This document shows, piece after piece, positions 8,807-17,701 of a stretch of DNA of 64,000 nucleotides. How positions within the stretch are numbered: position 1 is the first letter of the stretch; each line of letters opens with the position of its first letter. The notes below the pieces were generated by a model that worked only from the letters and a program-made list of their open reading frames with translations, had not been told where the DNA came from and ran no database searches. This DNA comes from Isoalcanivorax indicus (lineage in GTDB: Bacteria > Pseudomonadota > Gammaproteobacteria > Pseudomonadales > Alcanivoracaceae): the NCBI RefSeq assembly GCF_003259185.1, contig NZ_QGMP01000001.1, positions 124,001 through 188,000 of the forward strand, read 5' to 3'. The translations under genes were made by a program, and so were the position numbers.

Positions 8807-9069
8807 AAGGGGCTCCGGATCGTTGTCGTTGTCATACCGAGCCTACCCGTTCGGCGGCACGGCTTGAATACCCTTTACGGGGTAACCGCCTCGGGGCTTG
8901 CGGGATGATATCAAAGTGCCACCATGCCGTATGCGGCGCGCGGTTAGCCCATTTGGGGCATTGGTTCACCGGCCGTCGTCCCTCATGCTCCTTGTGATGC
9001 GCGTATCCAGCGGCAACAATGGTCCCGGGGACAAAGAACGTGAATAAATCGAGACGCAGGGACTGACCC

Positions 9070-9720
9070 ATGCAGACAGTACTGATCGTGGAAGACCACG
9101 AAGAAACCCGCCAATGGCTTGCCGGGATCGTCAGGGACGCCTTCGCGTCGCCTGATTTGCTGGAGGCGGGGACGCTGGAGCAGGCGCGCGCGTTGCTCAA
9201 GCAGCGTACGGTATCGCTGGCCCTGGTGGATCTGAGCCTGCCGGACGGCAGTGGCATGCAGTTGCTGCAATCCCTGCAGGAGTCCAGTCCGGAAACCTAT
9301 CTGGTGGTCACCACCATCTTTGATGACGATCGACATCTGTTCGATGCCCTGCAGGCGGGCGCCAACGGTTATTTGCTCAAGGATCAGCCGCGCCAGGTGA
9401 TGGTGGACAGCCTGAGCGGTATTGCCAGCGGTCGCCCGCCCCTGAGCCCGGCCATCGCCCGGCGTATTCTGCGGCATTTCCAGCAGGCGCCGGTACGGGC
9501 GGTGGAAAACCCGCTTTCCGAGCGCGAGGTGGAAGTGTTGCTGCTGCTGGCCAAGGGCCTGGGGCGCAGCGAAATTGCCGAGCTGCTGAACGTGTCGGTG
9601 AATACCGCTGCCAGCCATATCAAGTCCATCTATCGCAAGCTGAACGTGTCGGGGCGTGCTGAAGCCACCCTCGAAGCCGTACAGATGGGCATTGTTCCGC
9701 AGTCACAGCCTCGCCGCTAG
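9070..9720 (+). CDS. two-component response regulator, NarL/FixJ (LuxR HTH) type
   Basis: This 216-residue regulator has an N-terminal receiver domain (residues 1-120): acidic pair in VEDHEE, phospho-acceptor Asp54 in LALVDLSLPDGSG, and conserved Lys in GYLLKDQP. A C-terminal LuxR-type helix-turn-helix (about 148-210) has LSEREVEVLLLLAKGLGRSEIA split by the turn and NTAASHIKSIYRKL as recognition helix. It lies 27 bases upstream of two tandem histidine kinases of matching HisKA_3 type and is their likely partner. Confidence 0.93.
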   Translation: MQTVLIVEDHEETRQWLAGIVRDAFASPDLLEAGTLEQARALLKQRTVSLALVDLSLPDGSGMQLLQSLQESSPETYLVVTTIFDDDRHLFDALQAGANGYLLKDQPRQVMVDSLSGIASGRPPLSPAIARRILRHFQQAPVRAVENPLSEREVEVLLLLAKGLGRSEIAELLNVSVNTAASHIKSIYRKLNVSGRAEATLEAVQMGIVPQSQPRR

Positions 9721-9747
9721 CGGCCGGGGGTCAATCGGAGTCACGCA

Positions 9748-11958
9748 ATGTCCGAGGCGGCTGTGGAGGCACGCTGGCACCGACAACGGCGTCGTCTGGC
9801 CCCTCTGCCGGCCATGCTGGTGGGCGCCGTGCTCGCGCTGCTGCTCATGCTGCTGGCGTTGTTCGCGGTGCTCGGGCAGCCCTGGATGGGGGTCACCCTG
9901 GTGGCCGGCGAAAACGGCTATCCGGTCGTCCACAGAATCTCTCCTTTCAGCGAAGCGCCCCCGAGCCTGCAGACTGGCCAGGTGATTGTCGCTCTGGTGC
10001 ACCCGGCGACCGGACAGGAAATTTCTCTGCGGGATTTTGTGCCGCGTCAGGAGCCGCCTTCCTTTCCCACCTATGCAGAGCACAACGCCTATATCCAGCG
10101 GGAGGGCCTGGTTGCCTCGGCCTTGCAGGGTGAGGCGGCAACGCTGCTGGATGATCAAGGCCGCAAGGTTCGCGTACCCTTGCAGGAGGACAGGCCCCTG
10201 CGGAGCGTGCCGGCGGATTTCTGGCTGTTCAATCTGTTCGGCATGATCGCCTGGACGATCAGTCTGGCGGTGTGGGGCGCGCGTCCGCGTCAGCTGCCGG
10301 CACGTCTGCTCTGCCTTTCCGGTGCCGGGTTCTTCATGGCGACCTTGTTTAACAGTGTTTATCTGGGGCGCGAACTTGCCCTGCCGGAAAGCAGCTTCCT
10401 GTTCCTGTCTCGCCTGAACAACATCGGGCTGGCCCTGATGCTGGTGTCGTTGTTGCTGCTGCTGGTGTATTACCCCCGTCGCCTGACGCGCCTGCCCGCC
10501 GGGCTGGTACTGGTGGGGCTGCTGCTGGTGTATCAGCTCAATGAGATATTCCAGGGTTATGAGTTTCCGCTGCATGCGTACTATGTGCCGGTGATGTTGC
10601 TGTATCTGGCCGGTACGGTAGCGGCGGCAAGTCAGTGGCGTCTGTCGCGCGAGCAGCCGCTGGATCGGGCGGCGCTGAAGTGGTTGTTCCTGTCGATCTT
10701 CATTGCCATGGGGTTGGGGCTGGCGATTTATTTTGTGCCCATCGCGCTGACCGGCGACACGATCTTTCCGCAGGCCGCGATGGTCGGTGTGGCGTCTACC
10801 CTGTATATCGGGTTTGCCTTCGGCGTGACCCGTTATCGGCTGTTTGATCTGGAGCGCTGGTGGTTCCGGGTGTGGGCCTGGTTCATGGGTGGGCTGGCCG
10901 TCGTGGTGTTTGATCTCTTCCTGATGGCTATTCTTGGCATGCAGCCGGTGGTTGCCCTGGGTGTTGCGGTGGTGGCGGCGGGGTGGCTGTATTTTCCGTT
11001 GCGCCAATGGGCCTGGCAGGCGATGTCCGGCACCGCCAACGCCTCGCCGGAAAATAGCCTGGTGGAAATGGTGGAGACCATATCGAGCGGTGTGGCGGCG
11101 GGCACGGCCGACCGGCAATGGCGGCGTCTGCTGCAACGCCTCTACGAGCCGGCGGGCATTACGCTCGTGGACGAGTACCTGACGGGGCCCCGCATTCGCG
11201 AGAACGGTGCCGCGATGGATGTGCCGTTACTCACCGGCCGCGGCGCCTTGCGCATGAACTTCGCGGATCGGGGGCGGCGATTGTATGGCCCCGGGGATGT
11301 CGAGCACGCCAGCGGATTGCTGATGGTGTCCAGACGCATCATGCGCGTGCGCCTGGCAGAGATCGAGGCCGCACGCGCTGAACGCGACCGGATCATGCGT
11401 GACCTGCACGACGATGTGGGCGGGCGAATCCTGACCCTGTTGCGCAATGCGCCAGACGAACACTTCGAGAATCTGGCCCGCAATGCCCTGCAATCCCTGC
11501 GTGAAACCATGCACGCGCTGGACGACGCGGCGATCTGTCGGCTGGATGACAGCCTCGATGACTGGCGGGCGGAGTGCCAGTCCCGCTGCCAGGACATGGG
11601 TATTCCCCTGCAGTGGCGCCAGGCCGTGCCCGCCGGAGACAGCACCCTCAGTATCCGTCATCACATCAATATCCGCCGTATCCTGTCGGAAGCGCTGACC
11701 AATGCCTTCCGGCATGCCGTGCCGGAAACCGTGAGCGTGGAGATCACCGGCGATGGCGGGCAACTGGGTATTGAAGTCATCAACAACGGCGTGGTGGTGG
11801 GCGACCGGGACGGTGGTGAGGTGGACGTGCTGGCGGGGCGCGGGCTGAATCACATGCGGACTCGCGCGGAAGAACTGGGAGGCATGTTCAGCTTCCAGTT
11901 GTTTGACGACGTCGCCCGTCTGCGCGCCAATGTGCCCTTGTCCGGGGTGACCTCGTGA
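9748..11958 (+). CDS. multi-pass membrane sensor histidine kinase (HisKA_3 type), first of a tandem pair
   Basis: This is a 736-residue kinase. An N-terminal transmembrane helix (about 22-50) is followed by a periplasmic segment of about 120 residues with a PDZ-like start, then seven or so transmembrane helices (about 155-420). The cytoplasmic part holds the phospho-acceptor His554 in IMRDLHDDVGGRI, the dimerization helices, and a HATPase domain with N-box LSEALTNAFRHA and the later GRGLNHMRTRAEELGG. The usual G1 Asp (DxGxG) reads NNGVV here, so ATP binding may be weak; this is inference. The stop overlaps the second kinase as GTGA. The ligand is unknown. Confidence 0.88.
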   Translation: MSEAAVEARWHRQRRRLAPLPAMLVGAVLALLLMLLALFAVLGQPWMGVTLVAGENGYPVVHRISPFSEAPPSLQTGQVIVALVHPATGQEISLRDFVPRQEPPSFPTYAEHNAYIQREGLVASALQGEAATLLDDQGRKVRVPLQEDRPLRSVPADFWLFNLFGMIAWTISLAVWGARPRQLPARLLCLSGAGFFMATLFNSVYLGRELALPESSFLFLSRLNNIGLALMLVSLLLLLVYYPRRLTRLPAGLVLVGLLLVYQLNEIFQGYEFPLHAYYVPVMLLYLAGTVAAASQWRLSREQPLDRAALKWLFLSIFIAMGLGLAIYFVPIALTGDTIFPQAAMVGVASTLYIGFAFGVTRYRLFDLERWWFRVWAWFMGGLAVVVFDLFLMAILGMQPVVALGVAVVAAGWLYFPLRQWAWQAMSGTANASPENSLVEMVETISSGVAAGTADRQWRRLLQRLYEPAGITLVDEYLTGPRIRENGAAMDVPLLTGRGALRMNFADRGRRLYGPGDVEHASGLLMVSRRIMRVRLAEIEAARAERDRIMRDLHDDVGGRILTLLRNAPDEHFENLARNALQSLRETMHALDDAAICRLDDSLDDWRAECQSRCQDMGIPLQWRQAVPAGDSTLSIRHHINIRRILSEALTNAFRHAVPETVSVEITGDGGQLGIEVINNGVVVGDRDGGEVDVLAGRGLNHMRTRAEELGGMFSFQLFDDVARLRANVPLSGVTS

Positions 11959-14129
11959 GCTCGATCATCAACCGTCCGGGGCTTCTGGCGCCGCGCACGC
12001 AACTTCTGCTGCTGTGCATGCTGGCGTTGCTGGCCACCCTGCTGTGCACCTTGTGGGTGGCCACCACGCCGTACCTGGGGCTGGACCTGGTCAAGACCGA
12101 GGAGGCACCGGGCGTGCGCGTCCAGAGCCTGCAGCCCAACTCGCCGAATATATCGAGGATCAGTGCGGGCACGGTGCTGGTGGCGGTATGGCGTGATGGT
12201 GTTCGGGTGCCGCTGCATAACGACACGCTGATTGAAGACCCTGACCTGCTGGATTACGCCAGCTATAACCGCTTCCTGCGTGAACAGAGTCTGCTCTGGC
12301 AGGCCCTGGCTGATCCCCCGCTGGTTGTGGAAACCGACCAGGGTGCCCGGATCGAGTTGCAGGTGGACCAGCCCTGGTGGTCCCCGGCCATGACCTACGC
12401 CTTGCTGCATGGCTTGTACGGCTGGGTGGCCTTGCTGGTGGCGCTGGGTATCTGGGTCTATAACCCGCAACGGACCGAAACGCGCCTGTTTGCCGCCTCC
12501 GGTGTCGCACTGTTCGCCACTACGCTGACACTGGCCTCTTATGGCGGCCGTGAACTGGCCTTGCCCGGTAACGTGATTGCCGCGCTGATGTCCGTCAATC
12601 ACCTTGCTGTGCTGATGGTGTGTGCCACCTTGTCGGTGCTGTTCTGGGTTTACCCGATACGTCTGGGGCGTGCGCCGGTACCGATGATCGGCGTATTGCT
12701 GGGACTTGCCGCCTGGGTGGCGGATCAGTTGCAGTTTACCCCGGGGCCGCAGTACACCATTTACAGTACCATCCTGGGGGGGTTCGTCTGCGGTATCATC
12801 ATCATGGGCCTGCAATGGCGCGCGACCCGTGGTCACCCGCTGGAGCGGGCAGCGCTGAAATGGTGCTTCCTCTCGATCTTCGTGGGCTCATTGTTGATGA
12901 TTGCCCTGATCATGCTCCCCGCTGCCGTGGGGGGGACAAGAGCGGTGCCGCTGGTCATCAGTCTGGCGTCGGTGCTGGTGTTGTATCTGGGGCTGGCGGC
13001 GGGCCTGCATCGCTACCGCCTGTTTCATGTCGAACGCTGGTGGTTCCGCACCTGGCACTGGTTCTTCGGCGGTGTGCTGGTGCTGGCACTGGACGCCCTG
13101 CTGGTGTTCGTGATCGGGCTGGCGGGGGGGATGGCGCTGTTGCTGTCACTGGCGATTGCCGGCTGGGTCTACTTCCCATTGCGTCAGTGGCTCATGGGCC
13201 TGCTCGGTCGCTCCGACCAGCGTCCGCTGGACACCACACTGCGGCAGCTGGTCAACAACCTGTTCGCTGCCGACAGCGAAGCGCGCATTCGCAGCGCCTG
13301 GCCTGATCTGCTGCGACGCATGTTCAATCCGTTGCAATGTTGCGCCGTGCACATGCCGGTGGCGGGGGATATTGCCGTATCCGAGGATGGCGCCCGGCTT
13401 TACCTGCGCGCGCTGACGCCCGCCGATGCGGATCTGATGCTGGAGCATCCGGATCGCGGCGGCCGCCTGTTCAACCCCGAGGACCTGCGCGTGGCCCGCC
13501 TGTTGCGTGATCTGACGGACAAGGCCGTGGAGGCGGTGCGTGCACGCGAACTTGGCGCGGAAGCCGAGCGCCAGCGCATTGCCCGTGATCTGCATGACGA
13601 TGTAGGGGGGCGCATCCTCAGCCTGCTGCGCAACGCGCCGGATGAGCGCCAGGAAGGCCTGGCGCGCAATGCGCTGCAATCGCTGCGCGAGGCCTCGAAG
13701 GCACTGGATCACAGCGCCAGCAGCCGCCTGAGTGATGGCCTGGAAGACTGGCAGATGGAGTGCCGGGCCCGGTGTGGCGAGATGCGGGTGCCATTGCAGT
13801 GGCTGCAGAACGTCAATGCCGAGGGCGCCGACCTGTCGGTGCGGCATAACATCAATGTGCGGCGCATTCTGTCTGAAGCCCTGACCAACGCGTTTCGTCA
13901 CGCGGCCCCGTCGCGGATTACGGTGCGGGTCGGCGGGGACGCCTCGGGTCTGACCCTGGAAGTGGTCAACGACGGGGTGGGAGAGATGGCGATCGAACGT
14001 GATGTGCTGGCGGGGCGCGGCCTCAACCACATGCGTACCCGCGCCGAAGAACTCGGCGGTCGGTTCAGCTTCGAACTGGATGAGCAGCAGGCCCGGCTGT
14101 TTGCCGATATCCCGCTGGGCCAGGTCTGA
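11955..14129 (+). CDS. multi-pass membrane sensor histidine kinase (HisKA_3 type), second of a tandem pair
   Basis: This 724-residue paralogue of the preceding kinase starts at GTG 11955. It has the same architecture: one N-terminal helix, a periplasmic PDZ-like segment, a block of transmembrane helices, then HisKA_3 and HATPase. Shared stretches include RAALKW.FLSIF, RYRLF..ERWWFR.W.WF and GRGLNHMRTRAEELGG. The acceptor is His547 in IARDLHDDVGGRI. Its G1 box reads NDGVG, nearer to the consensus than the first kinase. The pair looks like a local gene duplication that has diverged, possibly forming a heteromeric sensor feeding the single regulator at 9070. Confidence 0.88.
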   Translation: MSSIINRPGLLAPRTQLLLLCMLALLATLLCTLWVATTPYLGLDLVKTEEAPGVRVQSLQPNSPNISRISAGTVLVAVWRDGVRVPLHNDTLIEDPDLLDYASYNRFLREQSLLWQALADPPLVVETDQGARIELQVDQPWWSPAMTYALLHGLYGWVALLVALGIWVYNPQRTETRLFAASGVALFATTLTLASYGGRELALPGNVIAALMSVNHLAVLMVCATLSVLFWVYPIRLGRAPVPMIGVLLGLAAWVADQLQFTPGPQYTIYSTILGGFVCGIIIMGLQWRATRGHPLERAALKWCFLSIFVGSLLMIALIMLPAAVGGTRAVPLVISLASVLVLYLGLAAGLHRYRLFHVERWWFRTWHWFFGGVLVLALDALLVFVIGLAGGMALLLSLAIAGWVYFPLRQWLMGLLGRSDQRPLDTTLRQLVNNLFAADSEARIRSAWPDLLRRMFNPLQCCAVHMPVAGDIAVSEDGARLYLRALTPADADLMLEHPDRGGRLFNPEDLRVARLLRDLTDKAVEAVRARELGAEAERQRIARDLHDDVGGRILSLLRNAPDERQEGLARNALQSLREASKALDHSASSRLSDGLEDWQMECRARCGEMRVPLQWLQNVNAEGADLSVRHNINVRRILSEALTNAFRHAAPSRITVRVGGDASGLTLEVVNDGVGEMAIERDVLAGRGLNHMRTRAEELGGRFSFELDEQQARLFADIPLGQV

Positions 14130-14156
14130 CGCCCGGCAGGTGCGCCGGGCGCGCCA

Positions 14157-14387
14157 TCAGCGGCGGAACAGGCGATCCAGGGCACGATCCACGGTGCGGT
14201 CAGTCGCGTCGTCGGTTTCCTTGTTCACCCGGCGATCAATCCGCTGCTGCTGTCGGCTTTGCTGCCGCTCCGCCCGTTCCTCGGCATACCCGGGGCGTTC
14301 GGCCTCCCGGTCGCCCCGCTGGCGGTCATCCGCCTGCGCCACGCCGCTCAGCGTGACACACAGCAACAGAGCAAGAGTGCGATACAT
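14157..14387 (-). CDS. small exported hypothetical protein, charged
   Basis: This 76-residue protein has a signal peptide (MYRTLALLLCVTLSGVAQA) followed by a mature part of about 57 residues made almost entirely of Arg, Asp, Glu and Gln, predicted helical. The start at 14387 is preceded by AGGAG at good spacing; an upstream in-frame ATG is less favoured. No family recognised. It may be a small periplasmic protein. It lies downstream of and convergent with the kinase pair and divergent from the sodium channel. Confidence 0.6.
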   Translation of the reverse strand: MYRTLALLLCVTLSGVAQADDRQRGDREAERPGYAEERAERQQSRQQQRIDRRVNKETDDATDRTVDRALDRLFRR

Positions 14388-14530
14388 GGGTTCTCTCCTG
14401 GACAAGGTGGACTGTCAGTCTGGCCCCTGGGCGGGTGAGCCGCCTATCACCCGTTCAGGGGATGGCCGTCACCCGGCATGGTGCTCAGGCGCAGCGTGTC
14501 AGGTCGCGACACATGCCCCGGTAGCCGGTA

Positions 14531-14536
14531 TATACT
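14531..14536 (+). promoter_or_regulatory. candidate -10 box for the sodium channel gene
   Basis: TATACT in the context GGTATATACTGCGCGCC lies 42 bases before the channel ATG. The -35 region is poor (GCGACA, 19-base spacing), so this is a tentative call. Confidence 0.4.
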
Positions 14537-14577
14537 GCGCGCCGTTGGCATGATGGTTTCAAGCGGAGAGGCACGGC

Positions 14578-15432
14578 ATGAATACGCTGGTACTGAACGG
14601 GTGGCGTGAGCGACTGGGTGACTGGATCGAGTCGGCGGCGGTGCGGCACTTCATCACCGCGCTGATCGTCGTCAACGCCATCGTGCTGGGGGTCGAGACC
14701 TCGGCCACGGCGCGGGCGGCGGCCGGTGAGCTGCTGGCGCTGCTCAATGGCGCCATCCTGCTGGTGTTTGTGGTGGAGATTCTGGTCAAGCTGGTGGCGT
14801 TCGGCCCGCGATTCTTCCGCTCCGGCTGGAATATCTTCGACTTCCTGATCGTGGGCATTTCACTGGCACCGACCTCCGGGCCACTGGCGATCCTGCGCAG
14901 CCTGCGTATCTTGCGGGTGCTGCGCCTGCTGTCGTCGGTGAAGCGGCTGCGCATGCTGGTGGAATCGCTGATGCATTCGCTGCCCGGTATTGGCTGGACG
15001 GCGGCCCTGTTGCTGATGATGTTCTATATCTTCGGCGTGATGGGCACGGAGCTGTTCGGCGAGTCGTTCCCGGACTGGTTTGGCACGCTGGGCGCCAGTA
15101 TCTACAGCCTGTTCCAGATCATGACGCTGGAGAGCTGGTCAATGGGCATTGCCCGGCCCGTGATGGAGCAGTACCCCTATGCCTGGGTGTTTTTCGTACC
15201 CTTTATTCTGATTTCCAGTTTCATGGTGCTGAACCTGTTTATTGCGATTATTGTCAGCGCGACGCAGGAAGTGCATGAAACCGAATTGCGCGCCGAGCGG
15301 GAGCTGGAAAACAAGCGTGCGCATGACGAGCGGCAGGAGATGCTGAACCTGTTGCGTTCAGTTGAGCAGAAAGTGGCGCTGCTGGAGTCGCGTGTGTCGT
15401 CGGATCAGAGTCGATTCACGGATCAGGGTTGA
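14578..15432 (+). CDS. bacterial voltage-gated sodium channel (NaChBac/NavAb family)
   Basis: This is a 284-residue single-domain channel subunit that would form a homotetramer. S1-S3 span about residues 22-95. S4 has four gating arginines at three-residue spacing (Arg107, 110, 113, 116 in LRSLRILRVLRLL). S5 covers about 138-160, and the selectivity filter TLESWSM at 183-189 is the signature of prokaryotic sodium-selective channels. S6 (about 203-228) leads into a charged C-terminal helix (about 235-275) consistent with the tetramerising coiled coil. GGAGAGG precedes the ATG. The final residues (SDQSRFTDQG) are encoded within an 18-base tandem repeat that contains the stop codon. Confidence 0.96.
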   Translation: MNTLVLNGWRERLGDWIESAAVRHFITALIVVNAIVLGVETSATARAAAGELLALLNGAILLVFVVEILVKLVAFGPRFFRSGWNIFDFLIVGISLAPTSGPLAILRSLRILRVLRLLSSVKRLRMLVESLMHSLPGIGWTAALLLMMFYIFGVMGTELFGESFPDWFGTLGASIYSLFQIMTLESWSMGIARPVMEQYPYAWVFFVPFILISSFMVLNLFIAIIVSATQEVHETELRAERELENKRAHDERQEMLNLLRSVEQKVALLESRVSSDQSRFTDQG

Positions 15433-15450
15433 TTCACGGATCAGAGTTGA
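15403..15450. repeat. 18-bp tandem repeat spanning two stop codons
   Basis: The unit GATCAGAGTCGATTCACG (15403-15420) recurs as GATCAGGGTTGATTCACG (15421-15438) and as a partial third copy GATCAGAGTTGA from 15439. The channel's TGA (15430-15432) lies in the second copy. The convergent hypothetical gene's stop (15441-15443 read on the minus strand) lies in the third. The unit length is a multiple of three, so copy-number change would not shift frame. Confidence 0.85.
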
Positions 15451-15791
15451 TGCGGTTGCTGGCACAGTTCAGCGCGCAGGGTAAGCAGTGCGGCGGTGAG
15501 CAGGCGTATGCTGTCGTCGCCGAGGTGATAGCGGCCGGCCAGTTGCAGCGCCATGCGGCCCAGCATGCTGGCGCTGCTGCGGGCGCAGACCAGCACGCCA
15601 TCAATACGGTAGGCGACCACGTCATCGCTCAGCAGCGGTGAGGAAACAACATGCCCGTCGATATCTACCGGCGTGGCATGGGCATCCAGCCAGTCATCGA
15701 TGGTGGCCATTTCCTGCGGTGTGAGGCTCGCTTCCGGGAAGGATGAACTCCCGGGGAAGGGCTGCACATTGTTGAGCGAATGATTTGGCAT
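15441..15791 (-). CDS. hypothetical protein
   Basis: This is a 116-residue protein without signal peptide. I do not recognise a family. It has an acidic, polar N-terminal third and a C-terminal region (about 55-116) alternating hydrophobic and charged residues (VVAYRIDGVLVCARSS, ALQLAGRYHLGDDSIRLL), suggestive of a small alpha/beta fold. ATG 15791 is taken as start; a GTG at 15797 would add two residues. It overlaps nothing but faces the sodium channel at 8 bases with both stops inside the tandem repeat. Confidence 0.55.
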   Translation of the reverse strand: MPNHSLNNVQPFPGSSSFPEASLTPQEMATIDDWLDAHATPVDIDGHVVSSPLLSDDVVAYRIDGVLVCARSSASMLGRMALQLAGRYHLGDDSIRLLTAALLTLRAELCQQPHQL

Positions 15792-15898
15792 GGGCACACC
15801 CGGTTAACGATCATGTGATCGTGTCGGTAAACGATGATGTCAGCATGCCTGAACCCACAGGGCCTGTCGCGTGTACTTCTGTTAAAGCTGCCTTTCCT

Positions 15899-17281
15899 TT
15901 ATTTCGCTCTGTAGACCAGTTGTTGCGTGAGGATATCCTCGTAATTGCGAATGCGCTGGAGATACTGCACCGGCTCACTGCCCCGTGCGTAGCCGAAGCG
16001 CAGATGACGGTAATACTCCGGTTGTGACAGTTTCGGCAGCACGTCTCGTACGTCCAGCCAGCGATCAGGGTTGCCACCAGCATGTTCGGTCAGGATGCGG
16101 GCATCGTTCAGGTGACCCATGCCGACGTTATAGGCGGCCAGGGCGAACCAGGTGCGGTCGGGCTCTTCGATGCGTTCCGGCAACCGGTCGCGCAGGTTGG
16201 CCAGATAGCGGGCGCCGCCGTCAATGCTCTGGGCCGCATCCAGACGGTTCTCCACGCCCAGTTCACCCGCCGTGCGCAGGGTCAGCATCATCATGCCGCG
16301 CACGCCGGTAGGGCTGCGGGCCAGCGGGTTCCAGTGGGACTCCTGGTAGGCCTGCGCGGCGAGCAGGCGCCAGTCAAAGCCATGGGCCTCTCCAGCCTCT
16401 TCAAACAGCGCCCGGTACTCCGGCAGCCGCTCGTCGATACGCCGGACAAAACGGGCGATGTCCACGTAATCGAAGATCTCGGCATGGGCGTAGTAGCGCG
16501 CGGCCACCATGGTGATCAGCGCCTCGTCATTGGCTTTTTCATACCAGTCGTGCAGGGCGTCACGCAGTGCGTCGGCGCCCTTGGGCAGCAGCCACACCAG
16601 CTCTTCCGGCTCGTTCAGGGGAAAGCGCACGCTCAGTTCGGGGAAGTAGCGGCGATTGATGGCGACAATATTGGAGTCTGCAACGGTGCAGTCCACCTCA
16701 CCTTCCCACACGCGCTGCAGAATCAGTTCGGTCGACAGGCTGTTGTCAGTCTGCCAGGTGAGATCGGGGTGTTCGGTGTCGCGCAGGTACTGCAGGCGTT
16801 CGTCATAGCTGGAACCGCCAATCACCAGCAGTGACAGGCCGACCAGATCGCCCGGATTGCGTGGCTGGGCGCCGGAGCGGTGACACACTACCTGTTGCTG
16901 TACCTCGTAATAGCCGGGCCCGAAATCGAACTGTTCGCCCCGGCTGTCCAGCCGTGTCAGGCCTGCGGCCGCCATGTGCGCCTTGCCGTGGGCCAGTTCC
17001 TCCTGGATGTCCTGGATGCTGTGCACCAGACGGAAGCTCACCTCGACACCCAGGCGCCGGGCAAAGTCCTGCACCAGATCATGTTCGAAGCCGATGGGCT
17101 GTTCGTCGCGGTCGATGAAGTAGGTGGTCGGGGCGTTGCGGGTCAGCACCACCAGGGTGCCGCCGTCCCGAATCGCCTCCAGGGAGGTGGGCAGAGGTCG
17201 CTGCCGGTCGCAGCCGACAAGGGCGAGCAGTGCGGCGGCTATCGCCAGGCCACTGGCCTGGATAGTGAACTTCAGCCCCAT
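15899..17281 (-). CDS. mltF: membrane-bound lytic murein transglycosylase F
   Basis: This 460-residue peptidoglycan-degrading lipoprotein cleaves glycan strands to give 1,6-anhydromuropeptides. The N-terminal lipobox ends at Cys24 (LLALVGC). An SBP_bac_3-like regulatory domain (about 38-265) is followed by an SLT lytic transglycosylase domain (about 285-440) with catalytic Glu314 in AYQESHWNP, then PTGVRGMMMLT and the conserved ALAAYNVGMGHLNDA. Outer-membrane attachment is expected. The length and order match MltF. It is divergent from a Kazal-like lipoprotein gene. Confidence 0.94.
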   Translation of the reverse strand: MGLKFTIQASGLAIAAALLALVGCDRQRPLPTSLEAIRDGGTLVVLTRNAPTTYFIDRDEQPIGFEHDLVQDFARRLGVEVSFRLVHSIQDIQEELAHGKAHMAAAGLTRLDSRGEQFDFGPGYYEVQQQVVCHRSGAQPRNPGDLVGLSLLVIGGSSYDERLQYLRDTEHPDLTWQTDNSLSTELILQRVWEGEVDCTVADSNIVAINRRYFPELSVRFPLNEPEELVWLLPKGADALRDALHDWYEKANDEALITMVAARYYAHAEIFDYVDIARFVRRIDERLPEYRALFEEAGEAHGFDWRLLAAQAYQESHWNPLARSPTGVRGMMMLTLRTAGELGVENRLDAAQSIDGGARYLANLRDRLPERIEEPDRTWFALAAYNVGMGHLNDARILTEHAGGNPDRWLDVRDVLPKLSQPEYYRHLRFGYARGSEPVQYLQRIRNYEDILTQQLVYRAK

Positions 17282-17428
17282 GATGTGATCCCCGGTGCGG
17301 TAGTGGCTGCAGTATTGTGGCCTGTGCGAGGGCCGGGGCCAAGCAGGCGACCTGCCAGGGGCATGCTGACGGCTTCCACCGGCTGGCCTTTGCGGCGATG
17401 ATGGGGCCTTCCCGGAATCAGGAGCTGG

Positions 17429-17695
17429 ATGATGCGTGTGATGTCCCTGTTGGCGGCCAGCCTGTTGCTGGCGGCGTGCCAGACGGCCGATGTGGTGCCG
17501 CCCGAGGGTGCCCGGGTGTGCGACAAGCCGGATCTGCCGCCGGAGAAAGTGGCGTGCCCGATGATCTATAACCCGGTGTGTGGTCTGGATGCCGCAGGTG
17601 CGCAGGTGGGCACCTACGGCAACAGTTGCCAGGGCTGTGCCCAGCCGGGGGTGATCTTTTACCGGCCGGGCAGATGTGAAGAGCAGACCCTGTAA
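17429..17695 (+). CDS. small lipoprotein with a Kazal-type inhibitor-like domain
   Basis: This 88-residue protein has a lipobox ending at Cys17 (SLLLAAC) and a cysteine-rich mature part. The pattern CPMIYNPVCGLD...TYGNSCQGC matches the core of Kazal-type serine protease inhibitors (C-P-x-x-x-x-P-V-C-G, then T-Y-x-N-x-C). GGAG sits 4 bases before ATG 17429 and 7 before the adjacent ATG at 17432; either could be the start. Kazal-like lipoproteins occur in several Proteobacteria, where their targets are mostly unknown. A secreted subtilase lies about 8 kb away, but a link is speculative. Confidence 0.78.
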   Translation: MMRVMSLLAASLLLAACQTADVVPPEGARVCDKPDLPPEKVACPMIYNPVCGLDAAGAQVGTYGNSCQGCAQPGVIFYRPGRCEEQTL

Positions 17696-17701
17696 GGCGG
17701 A

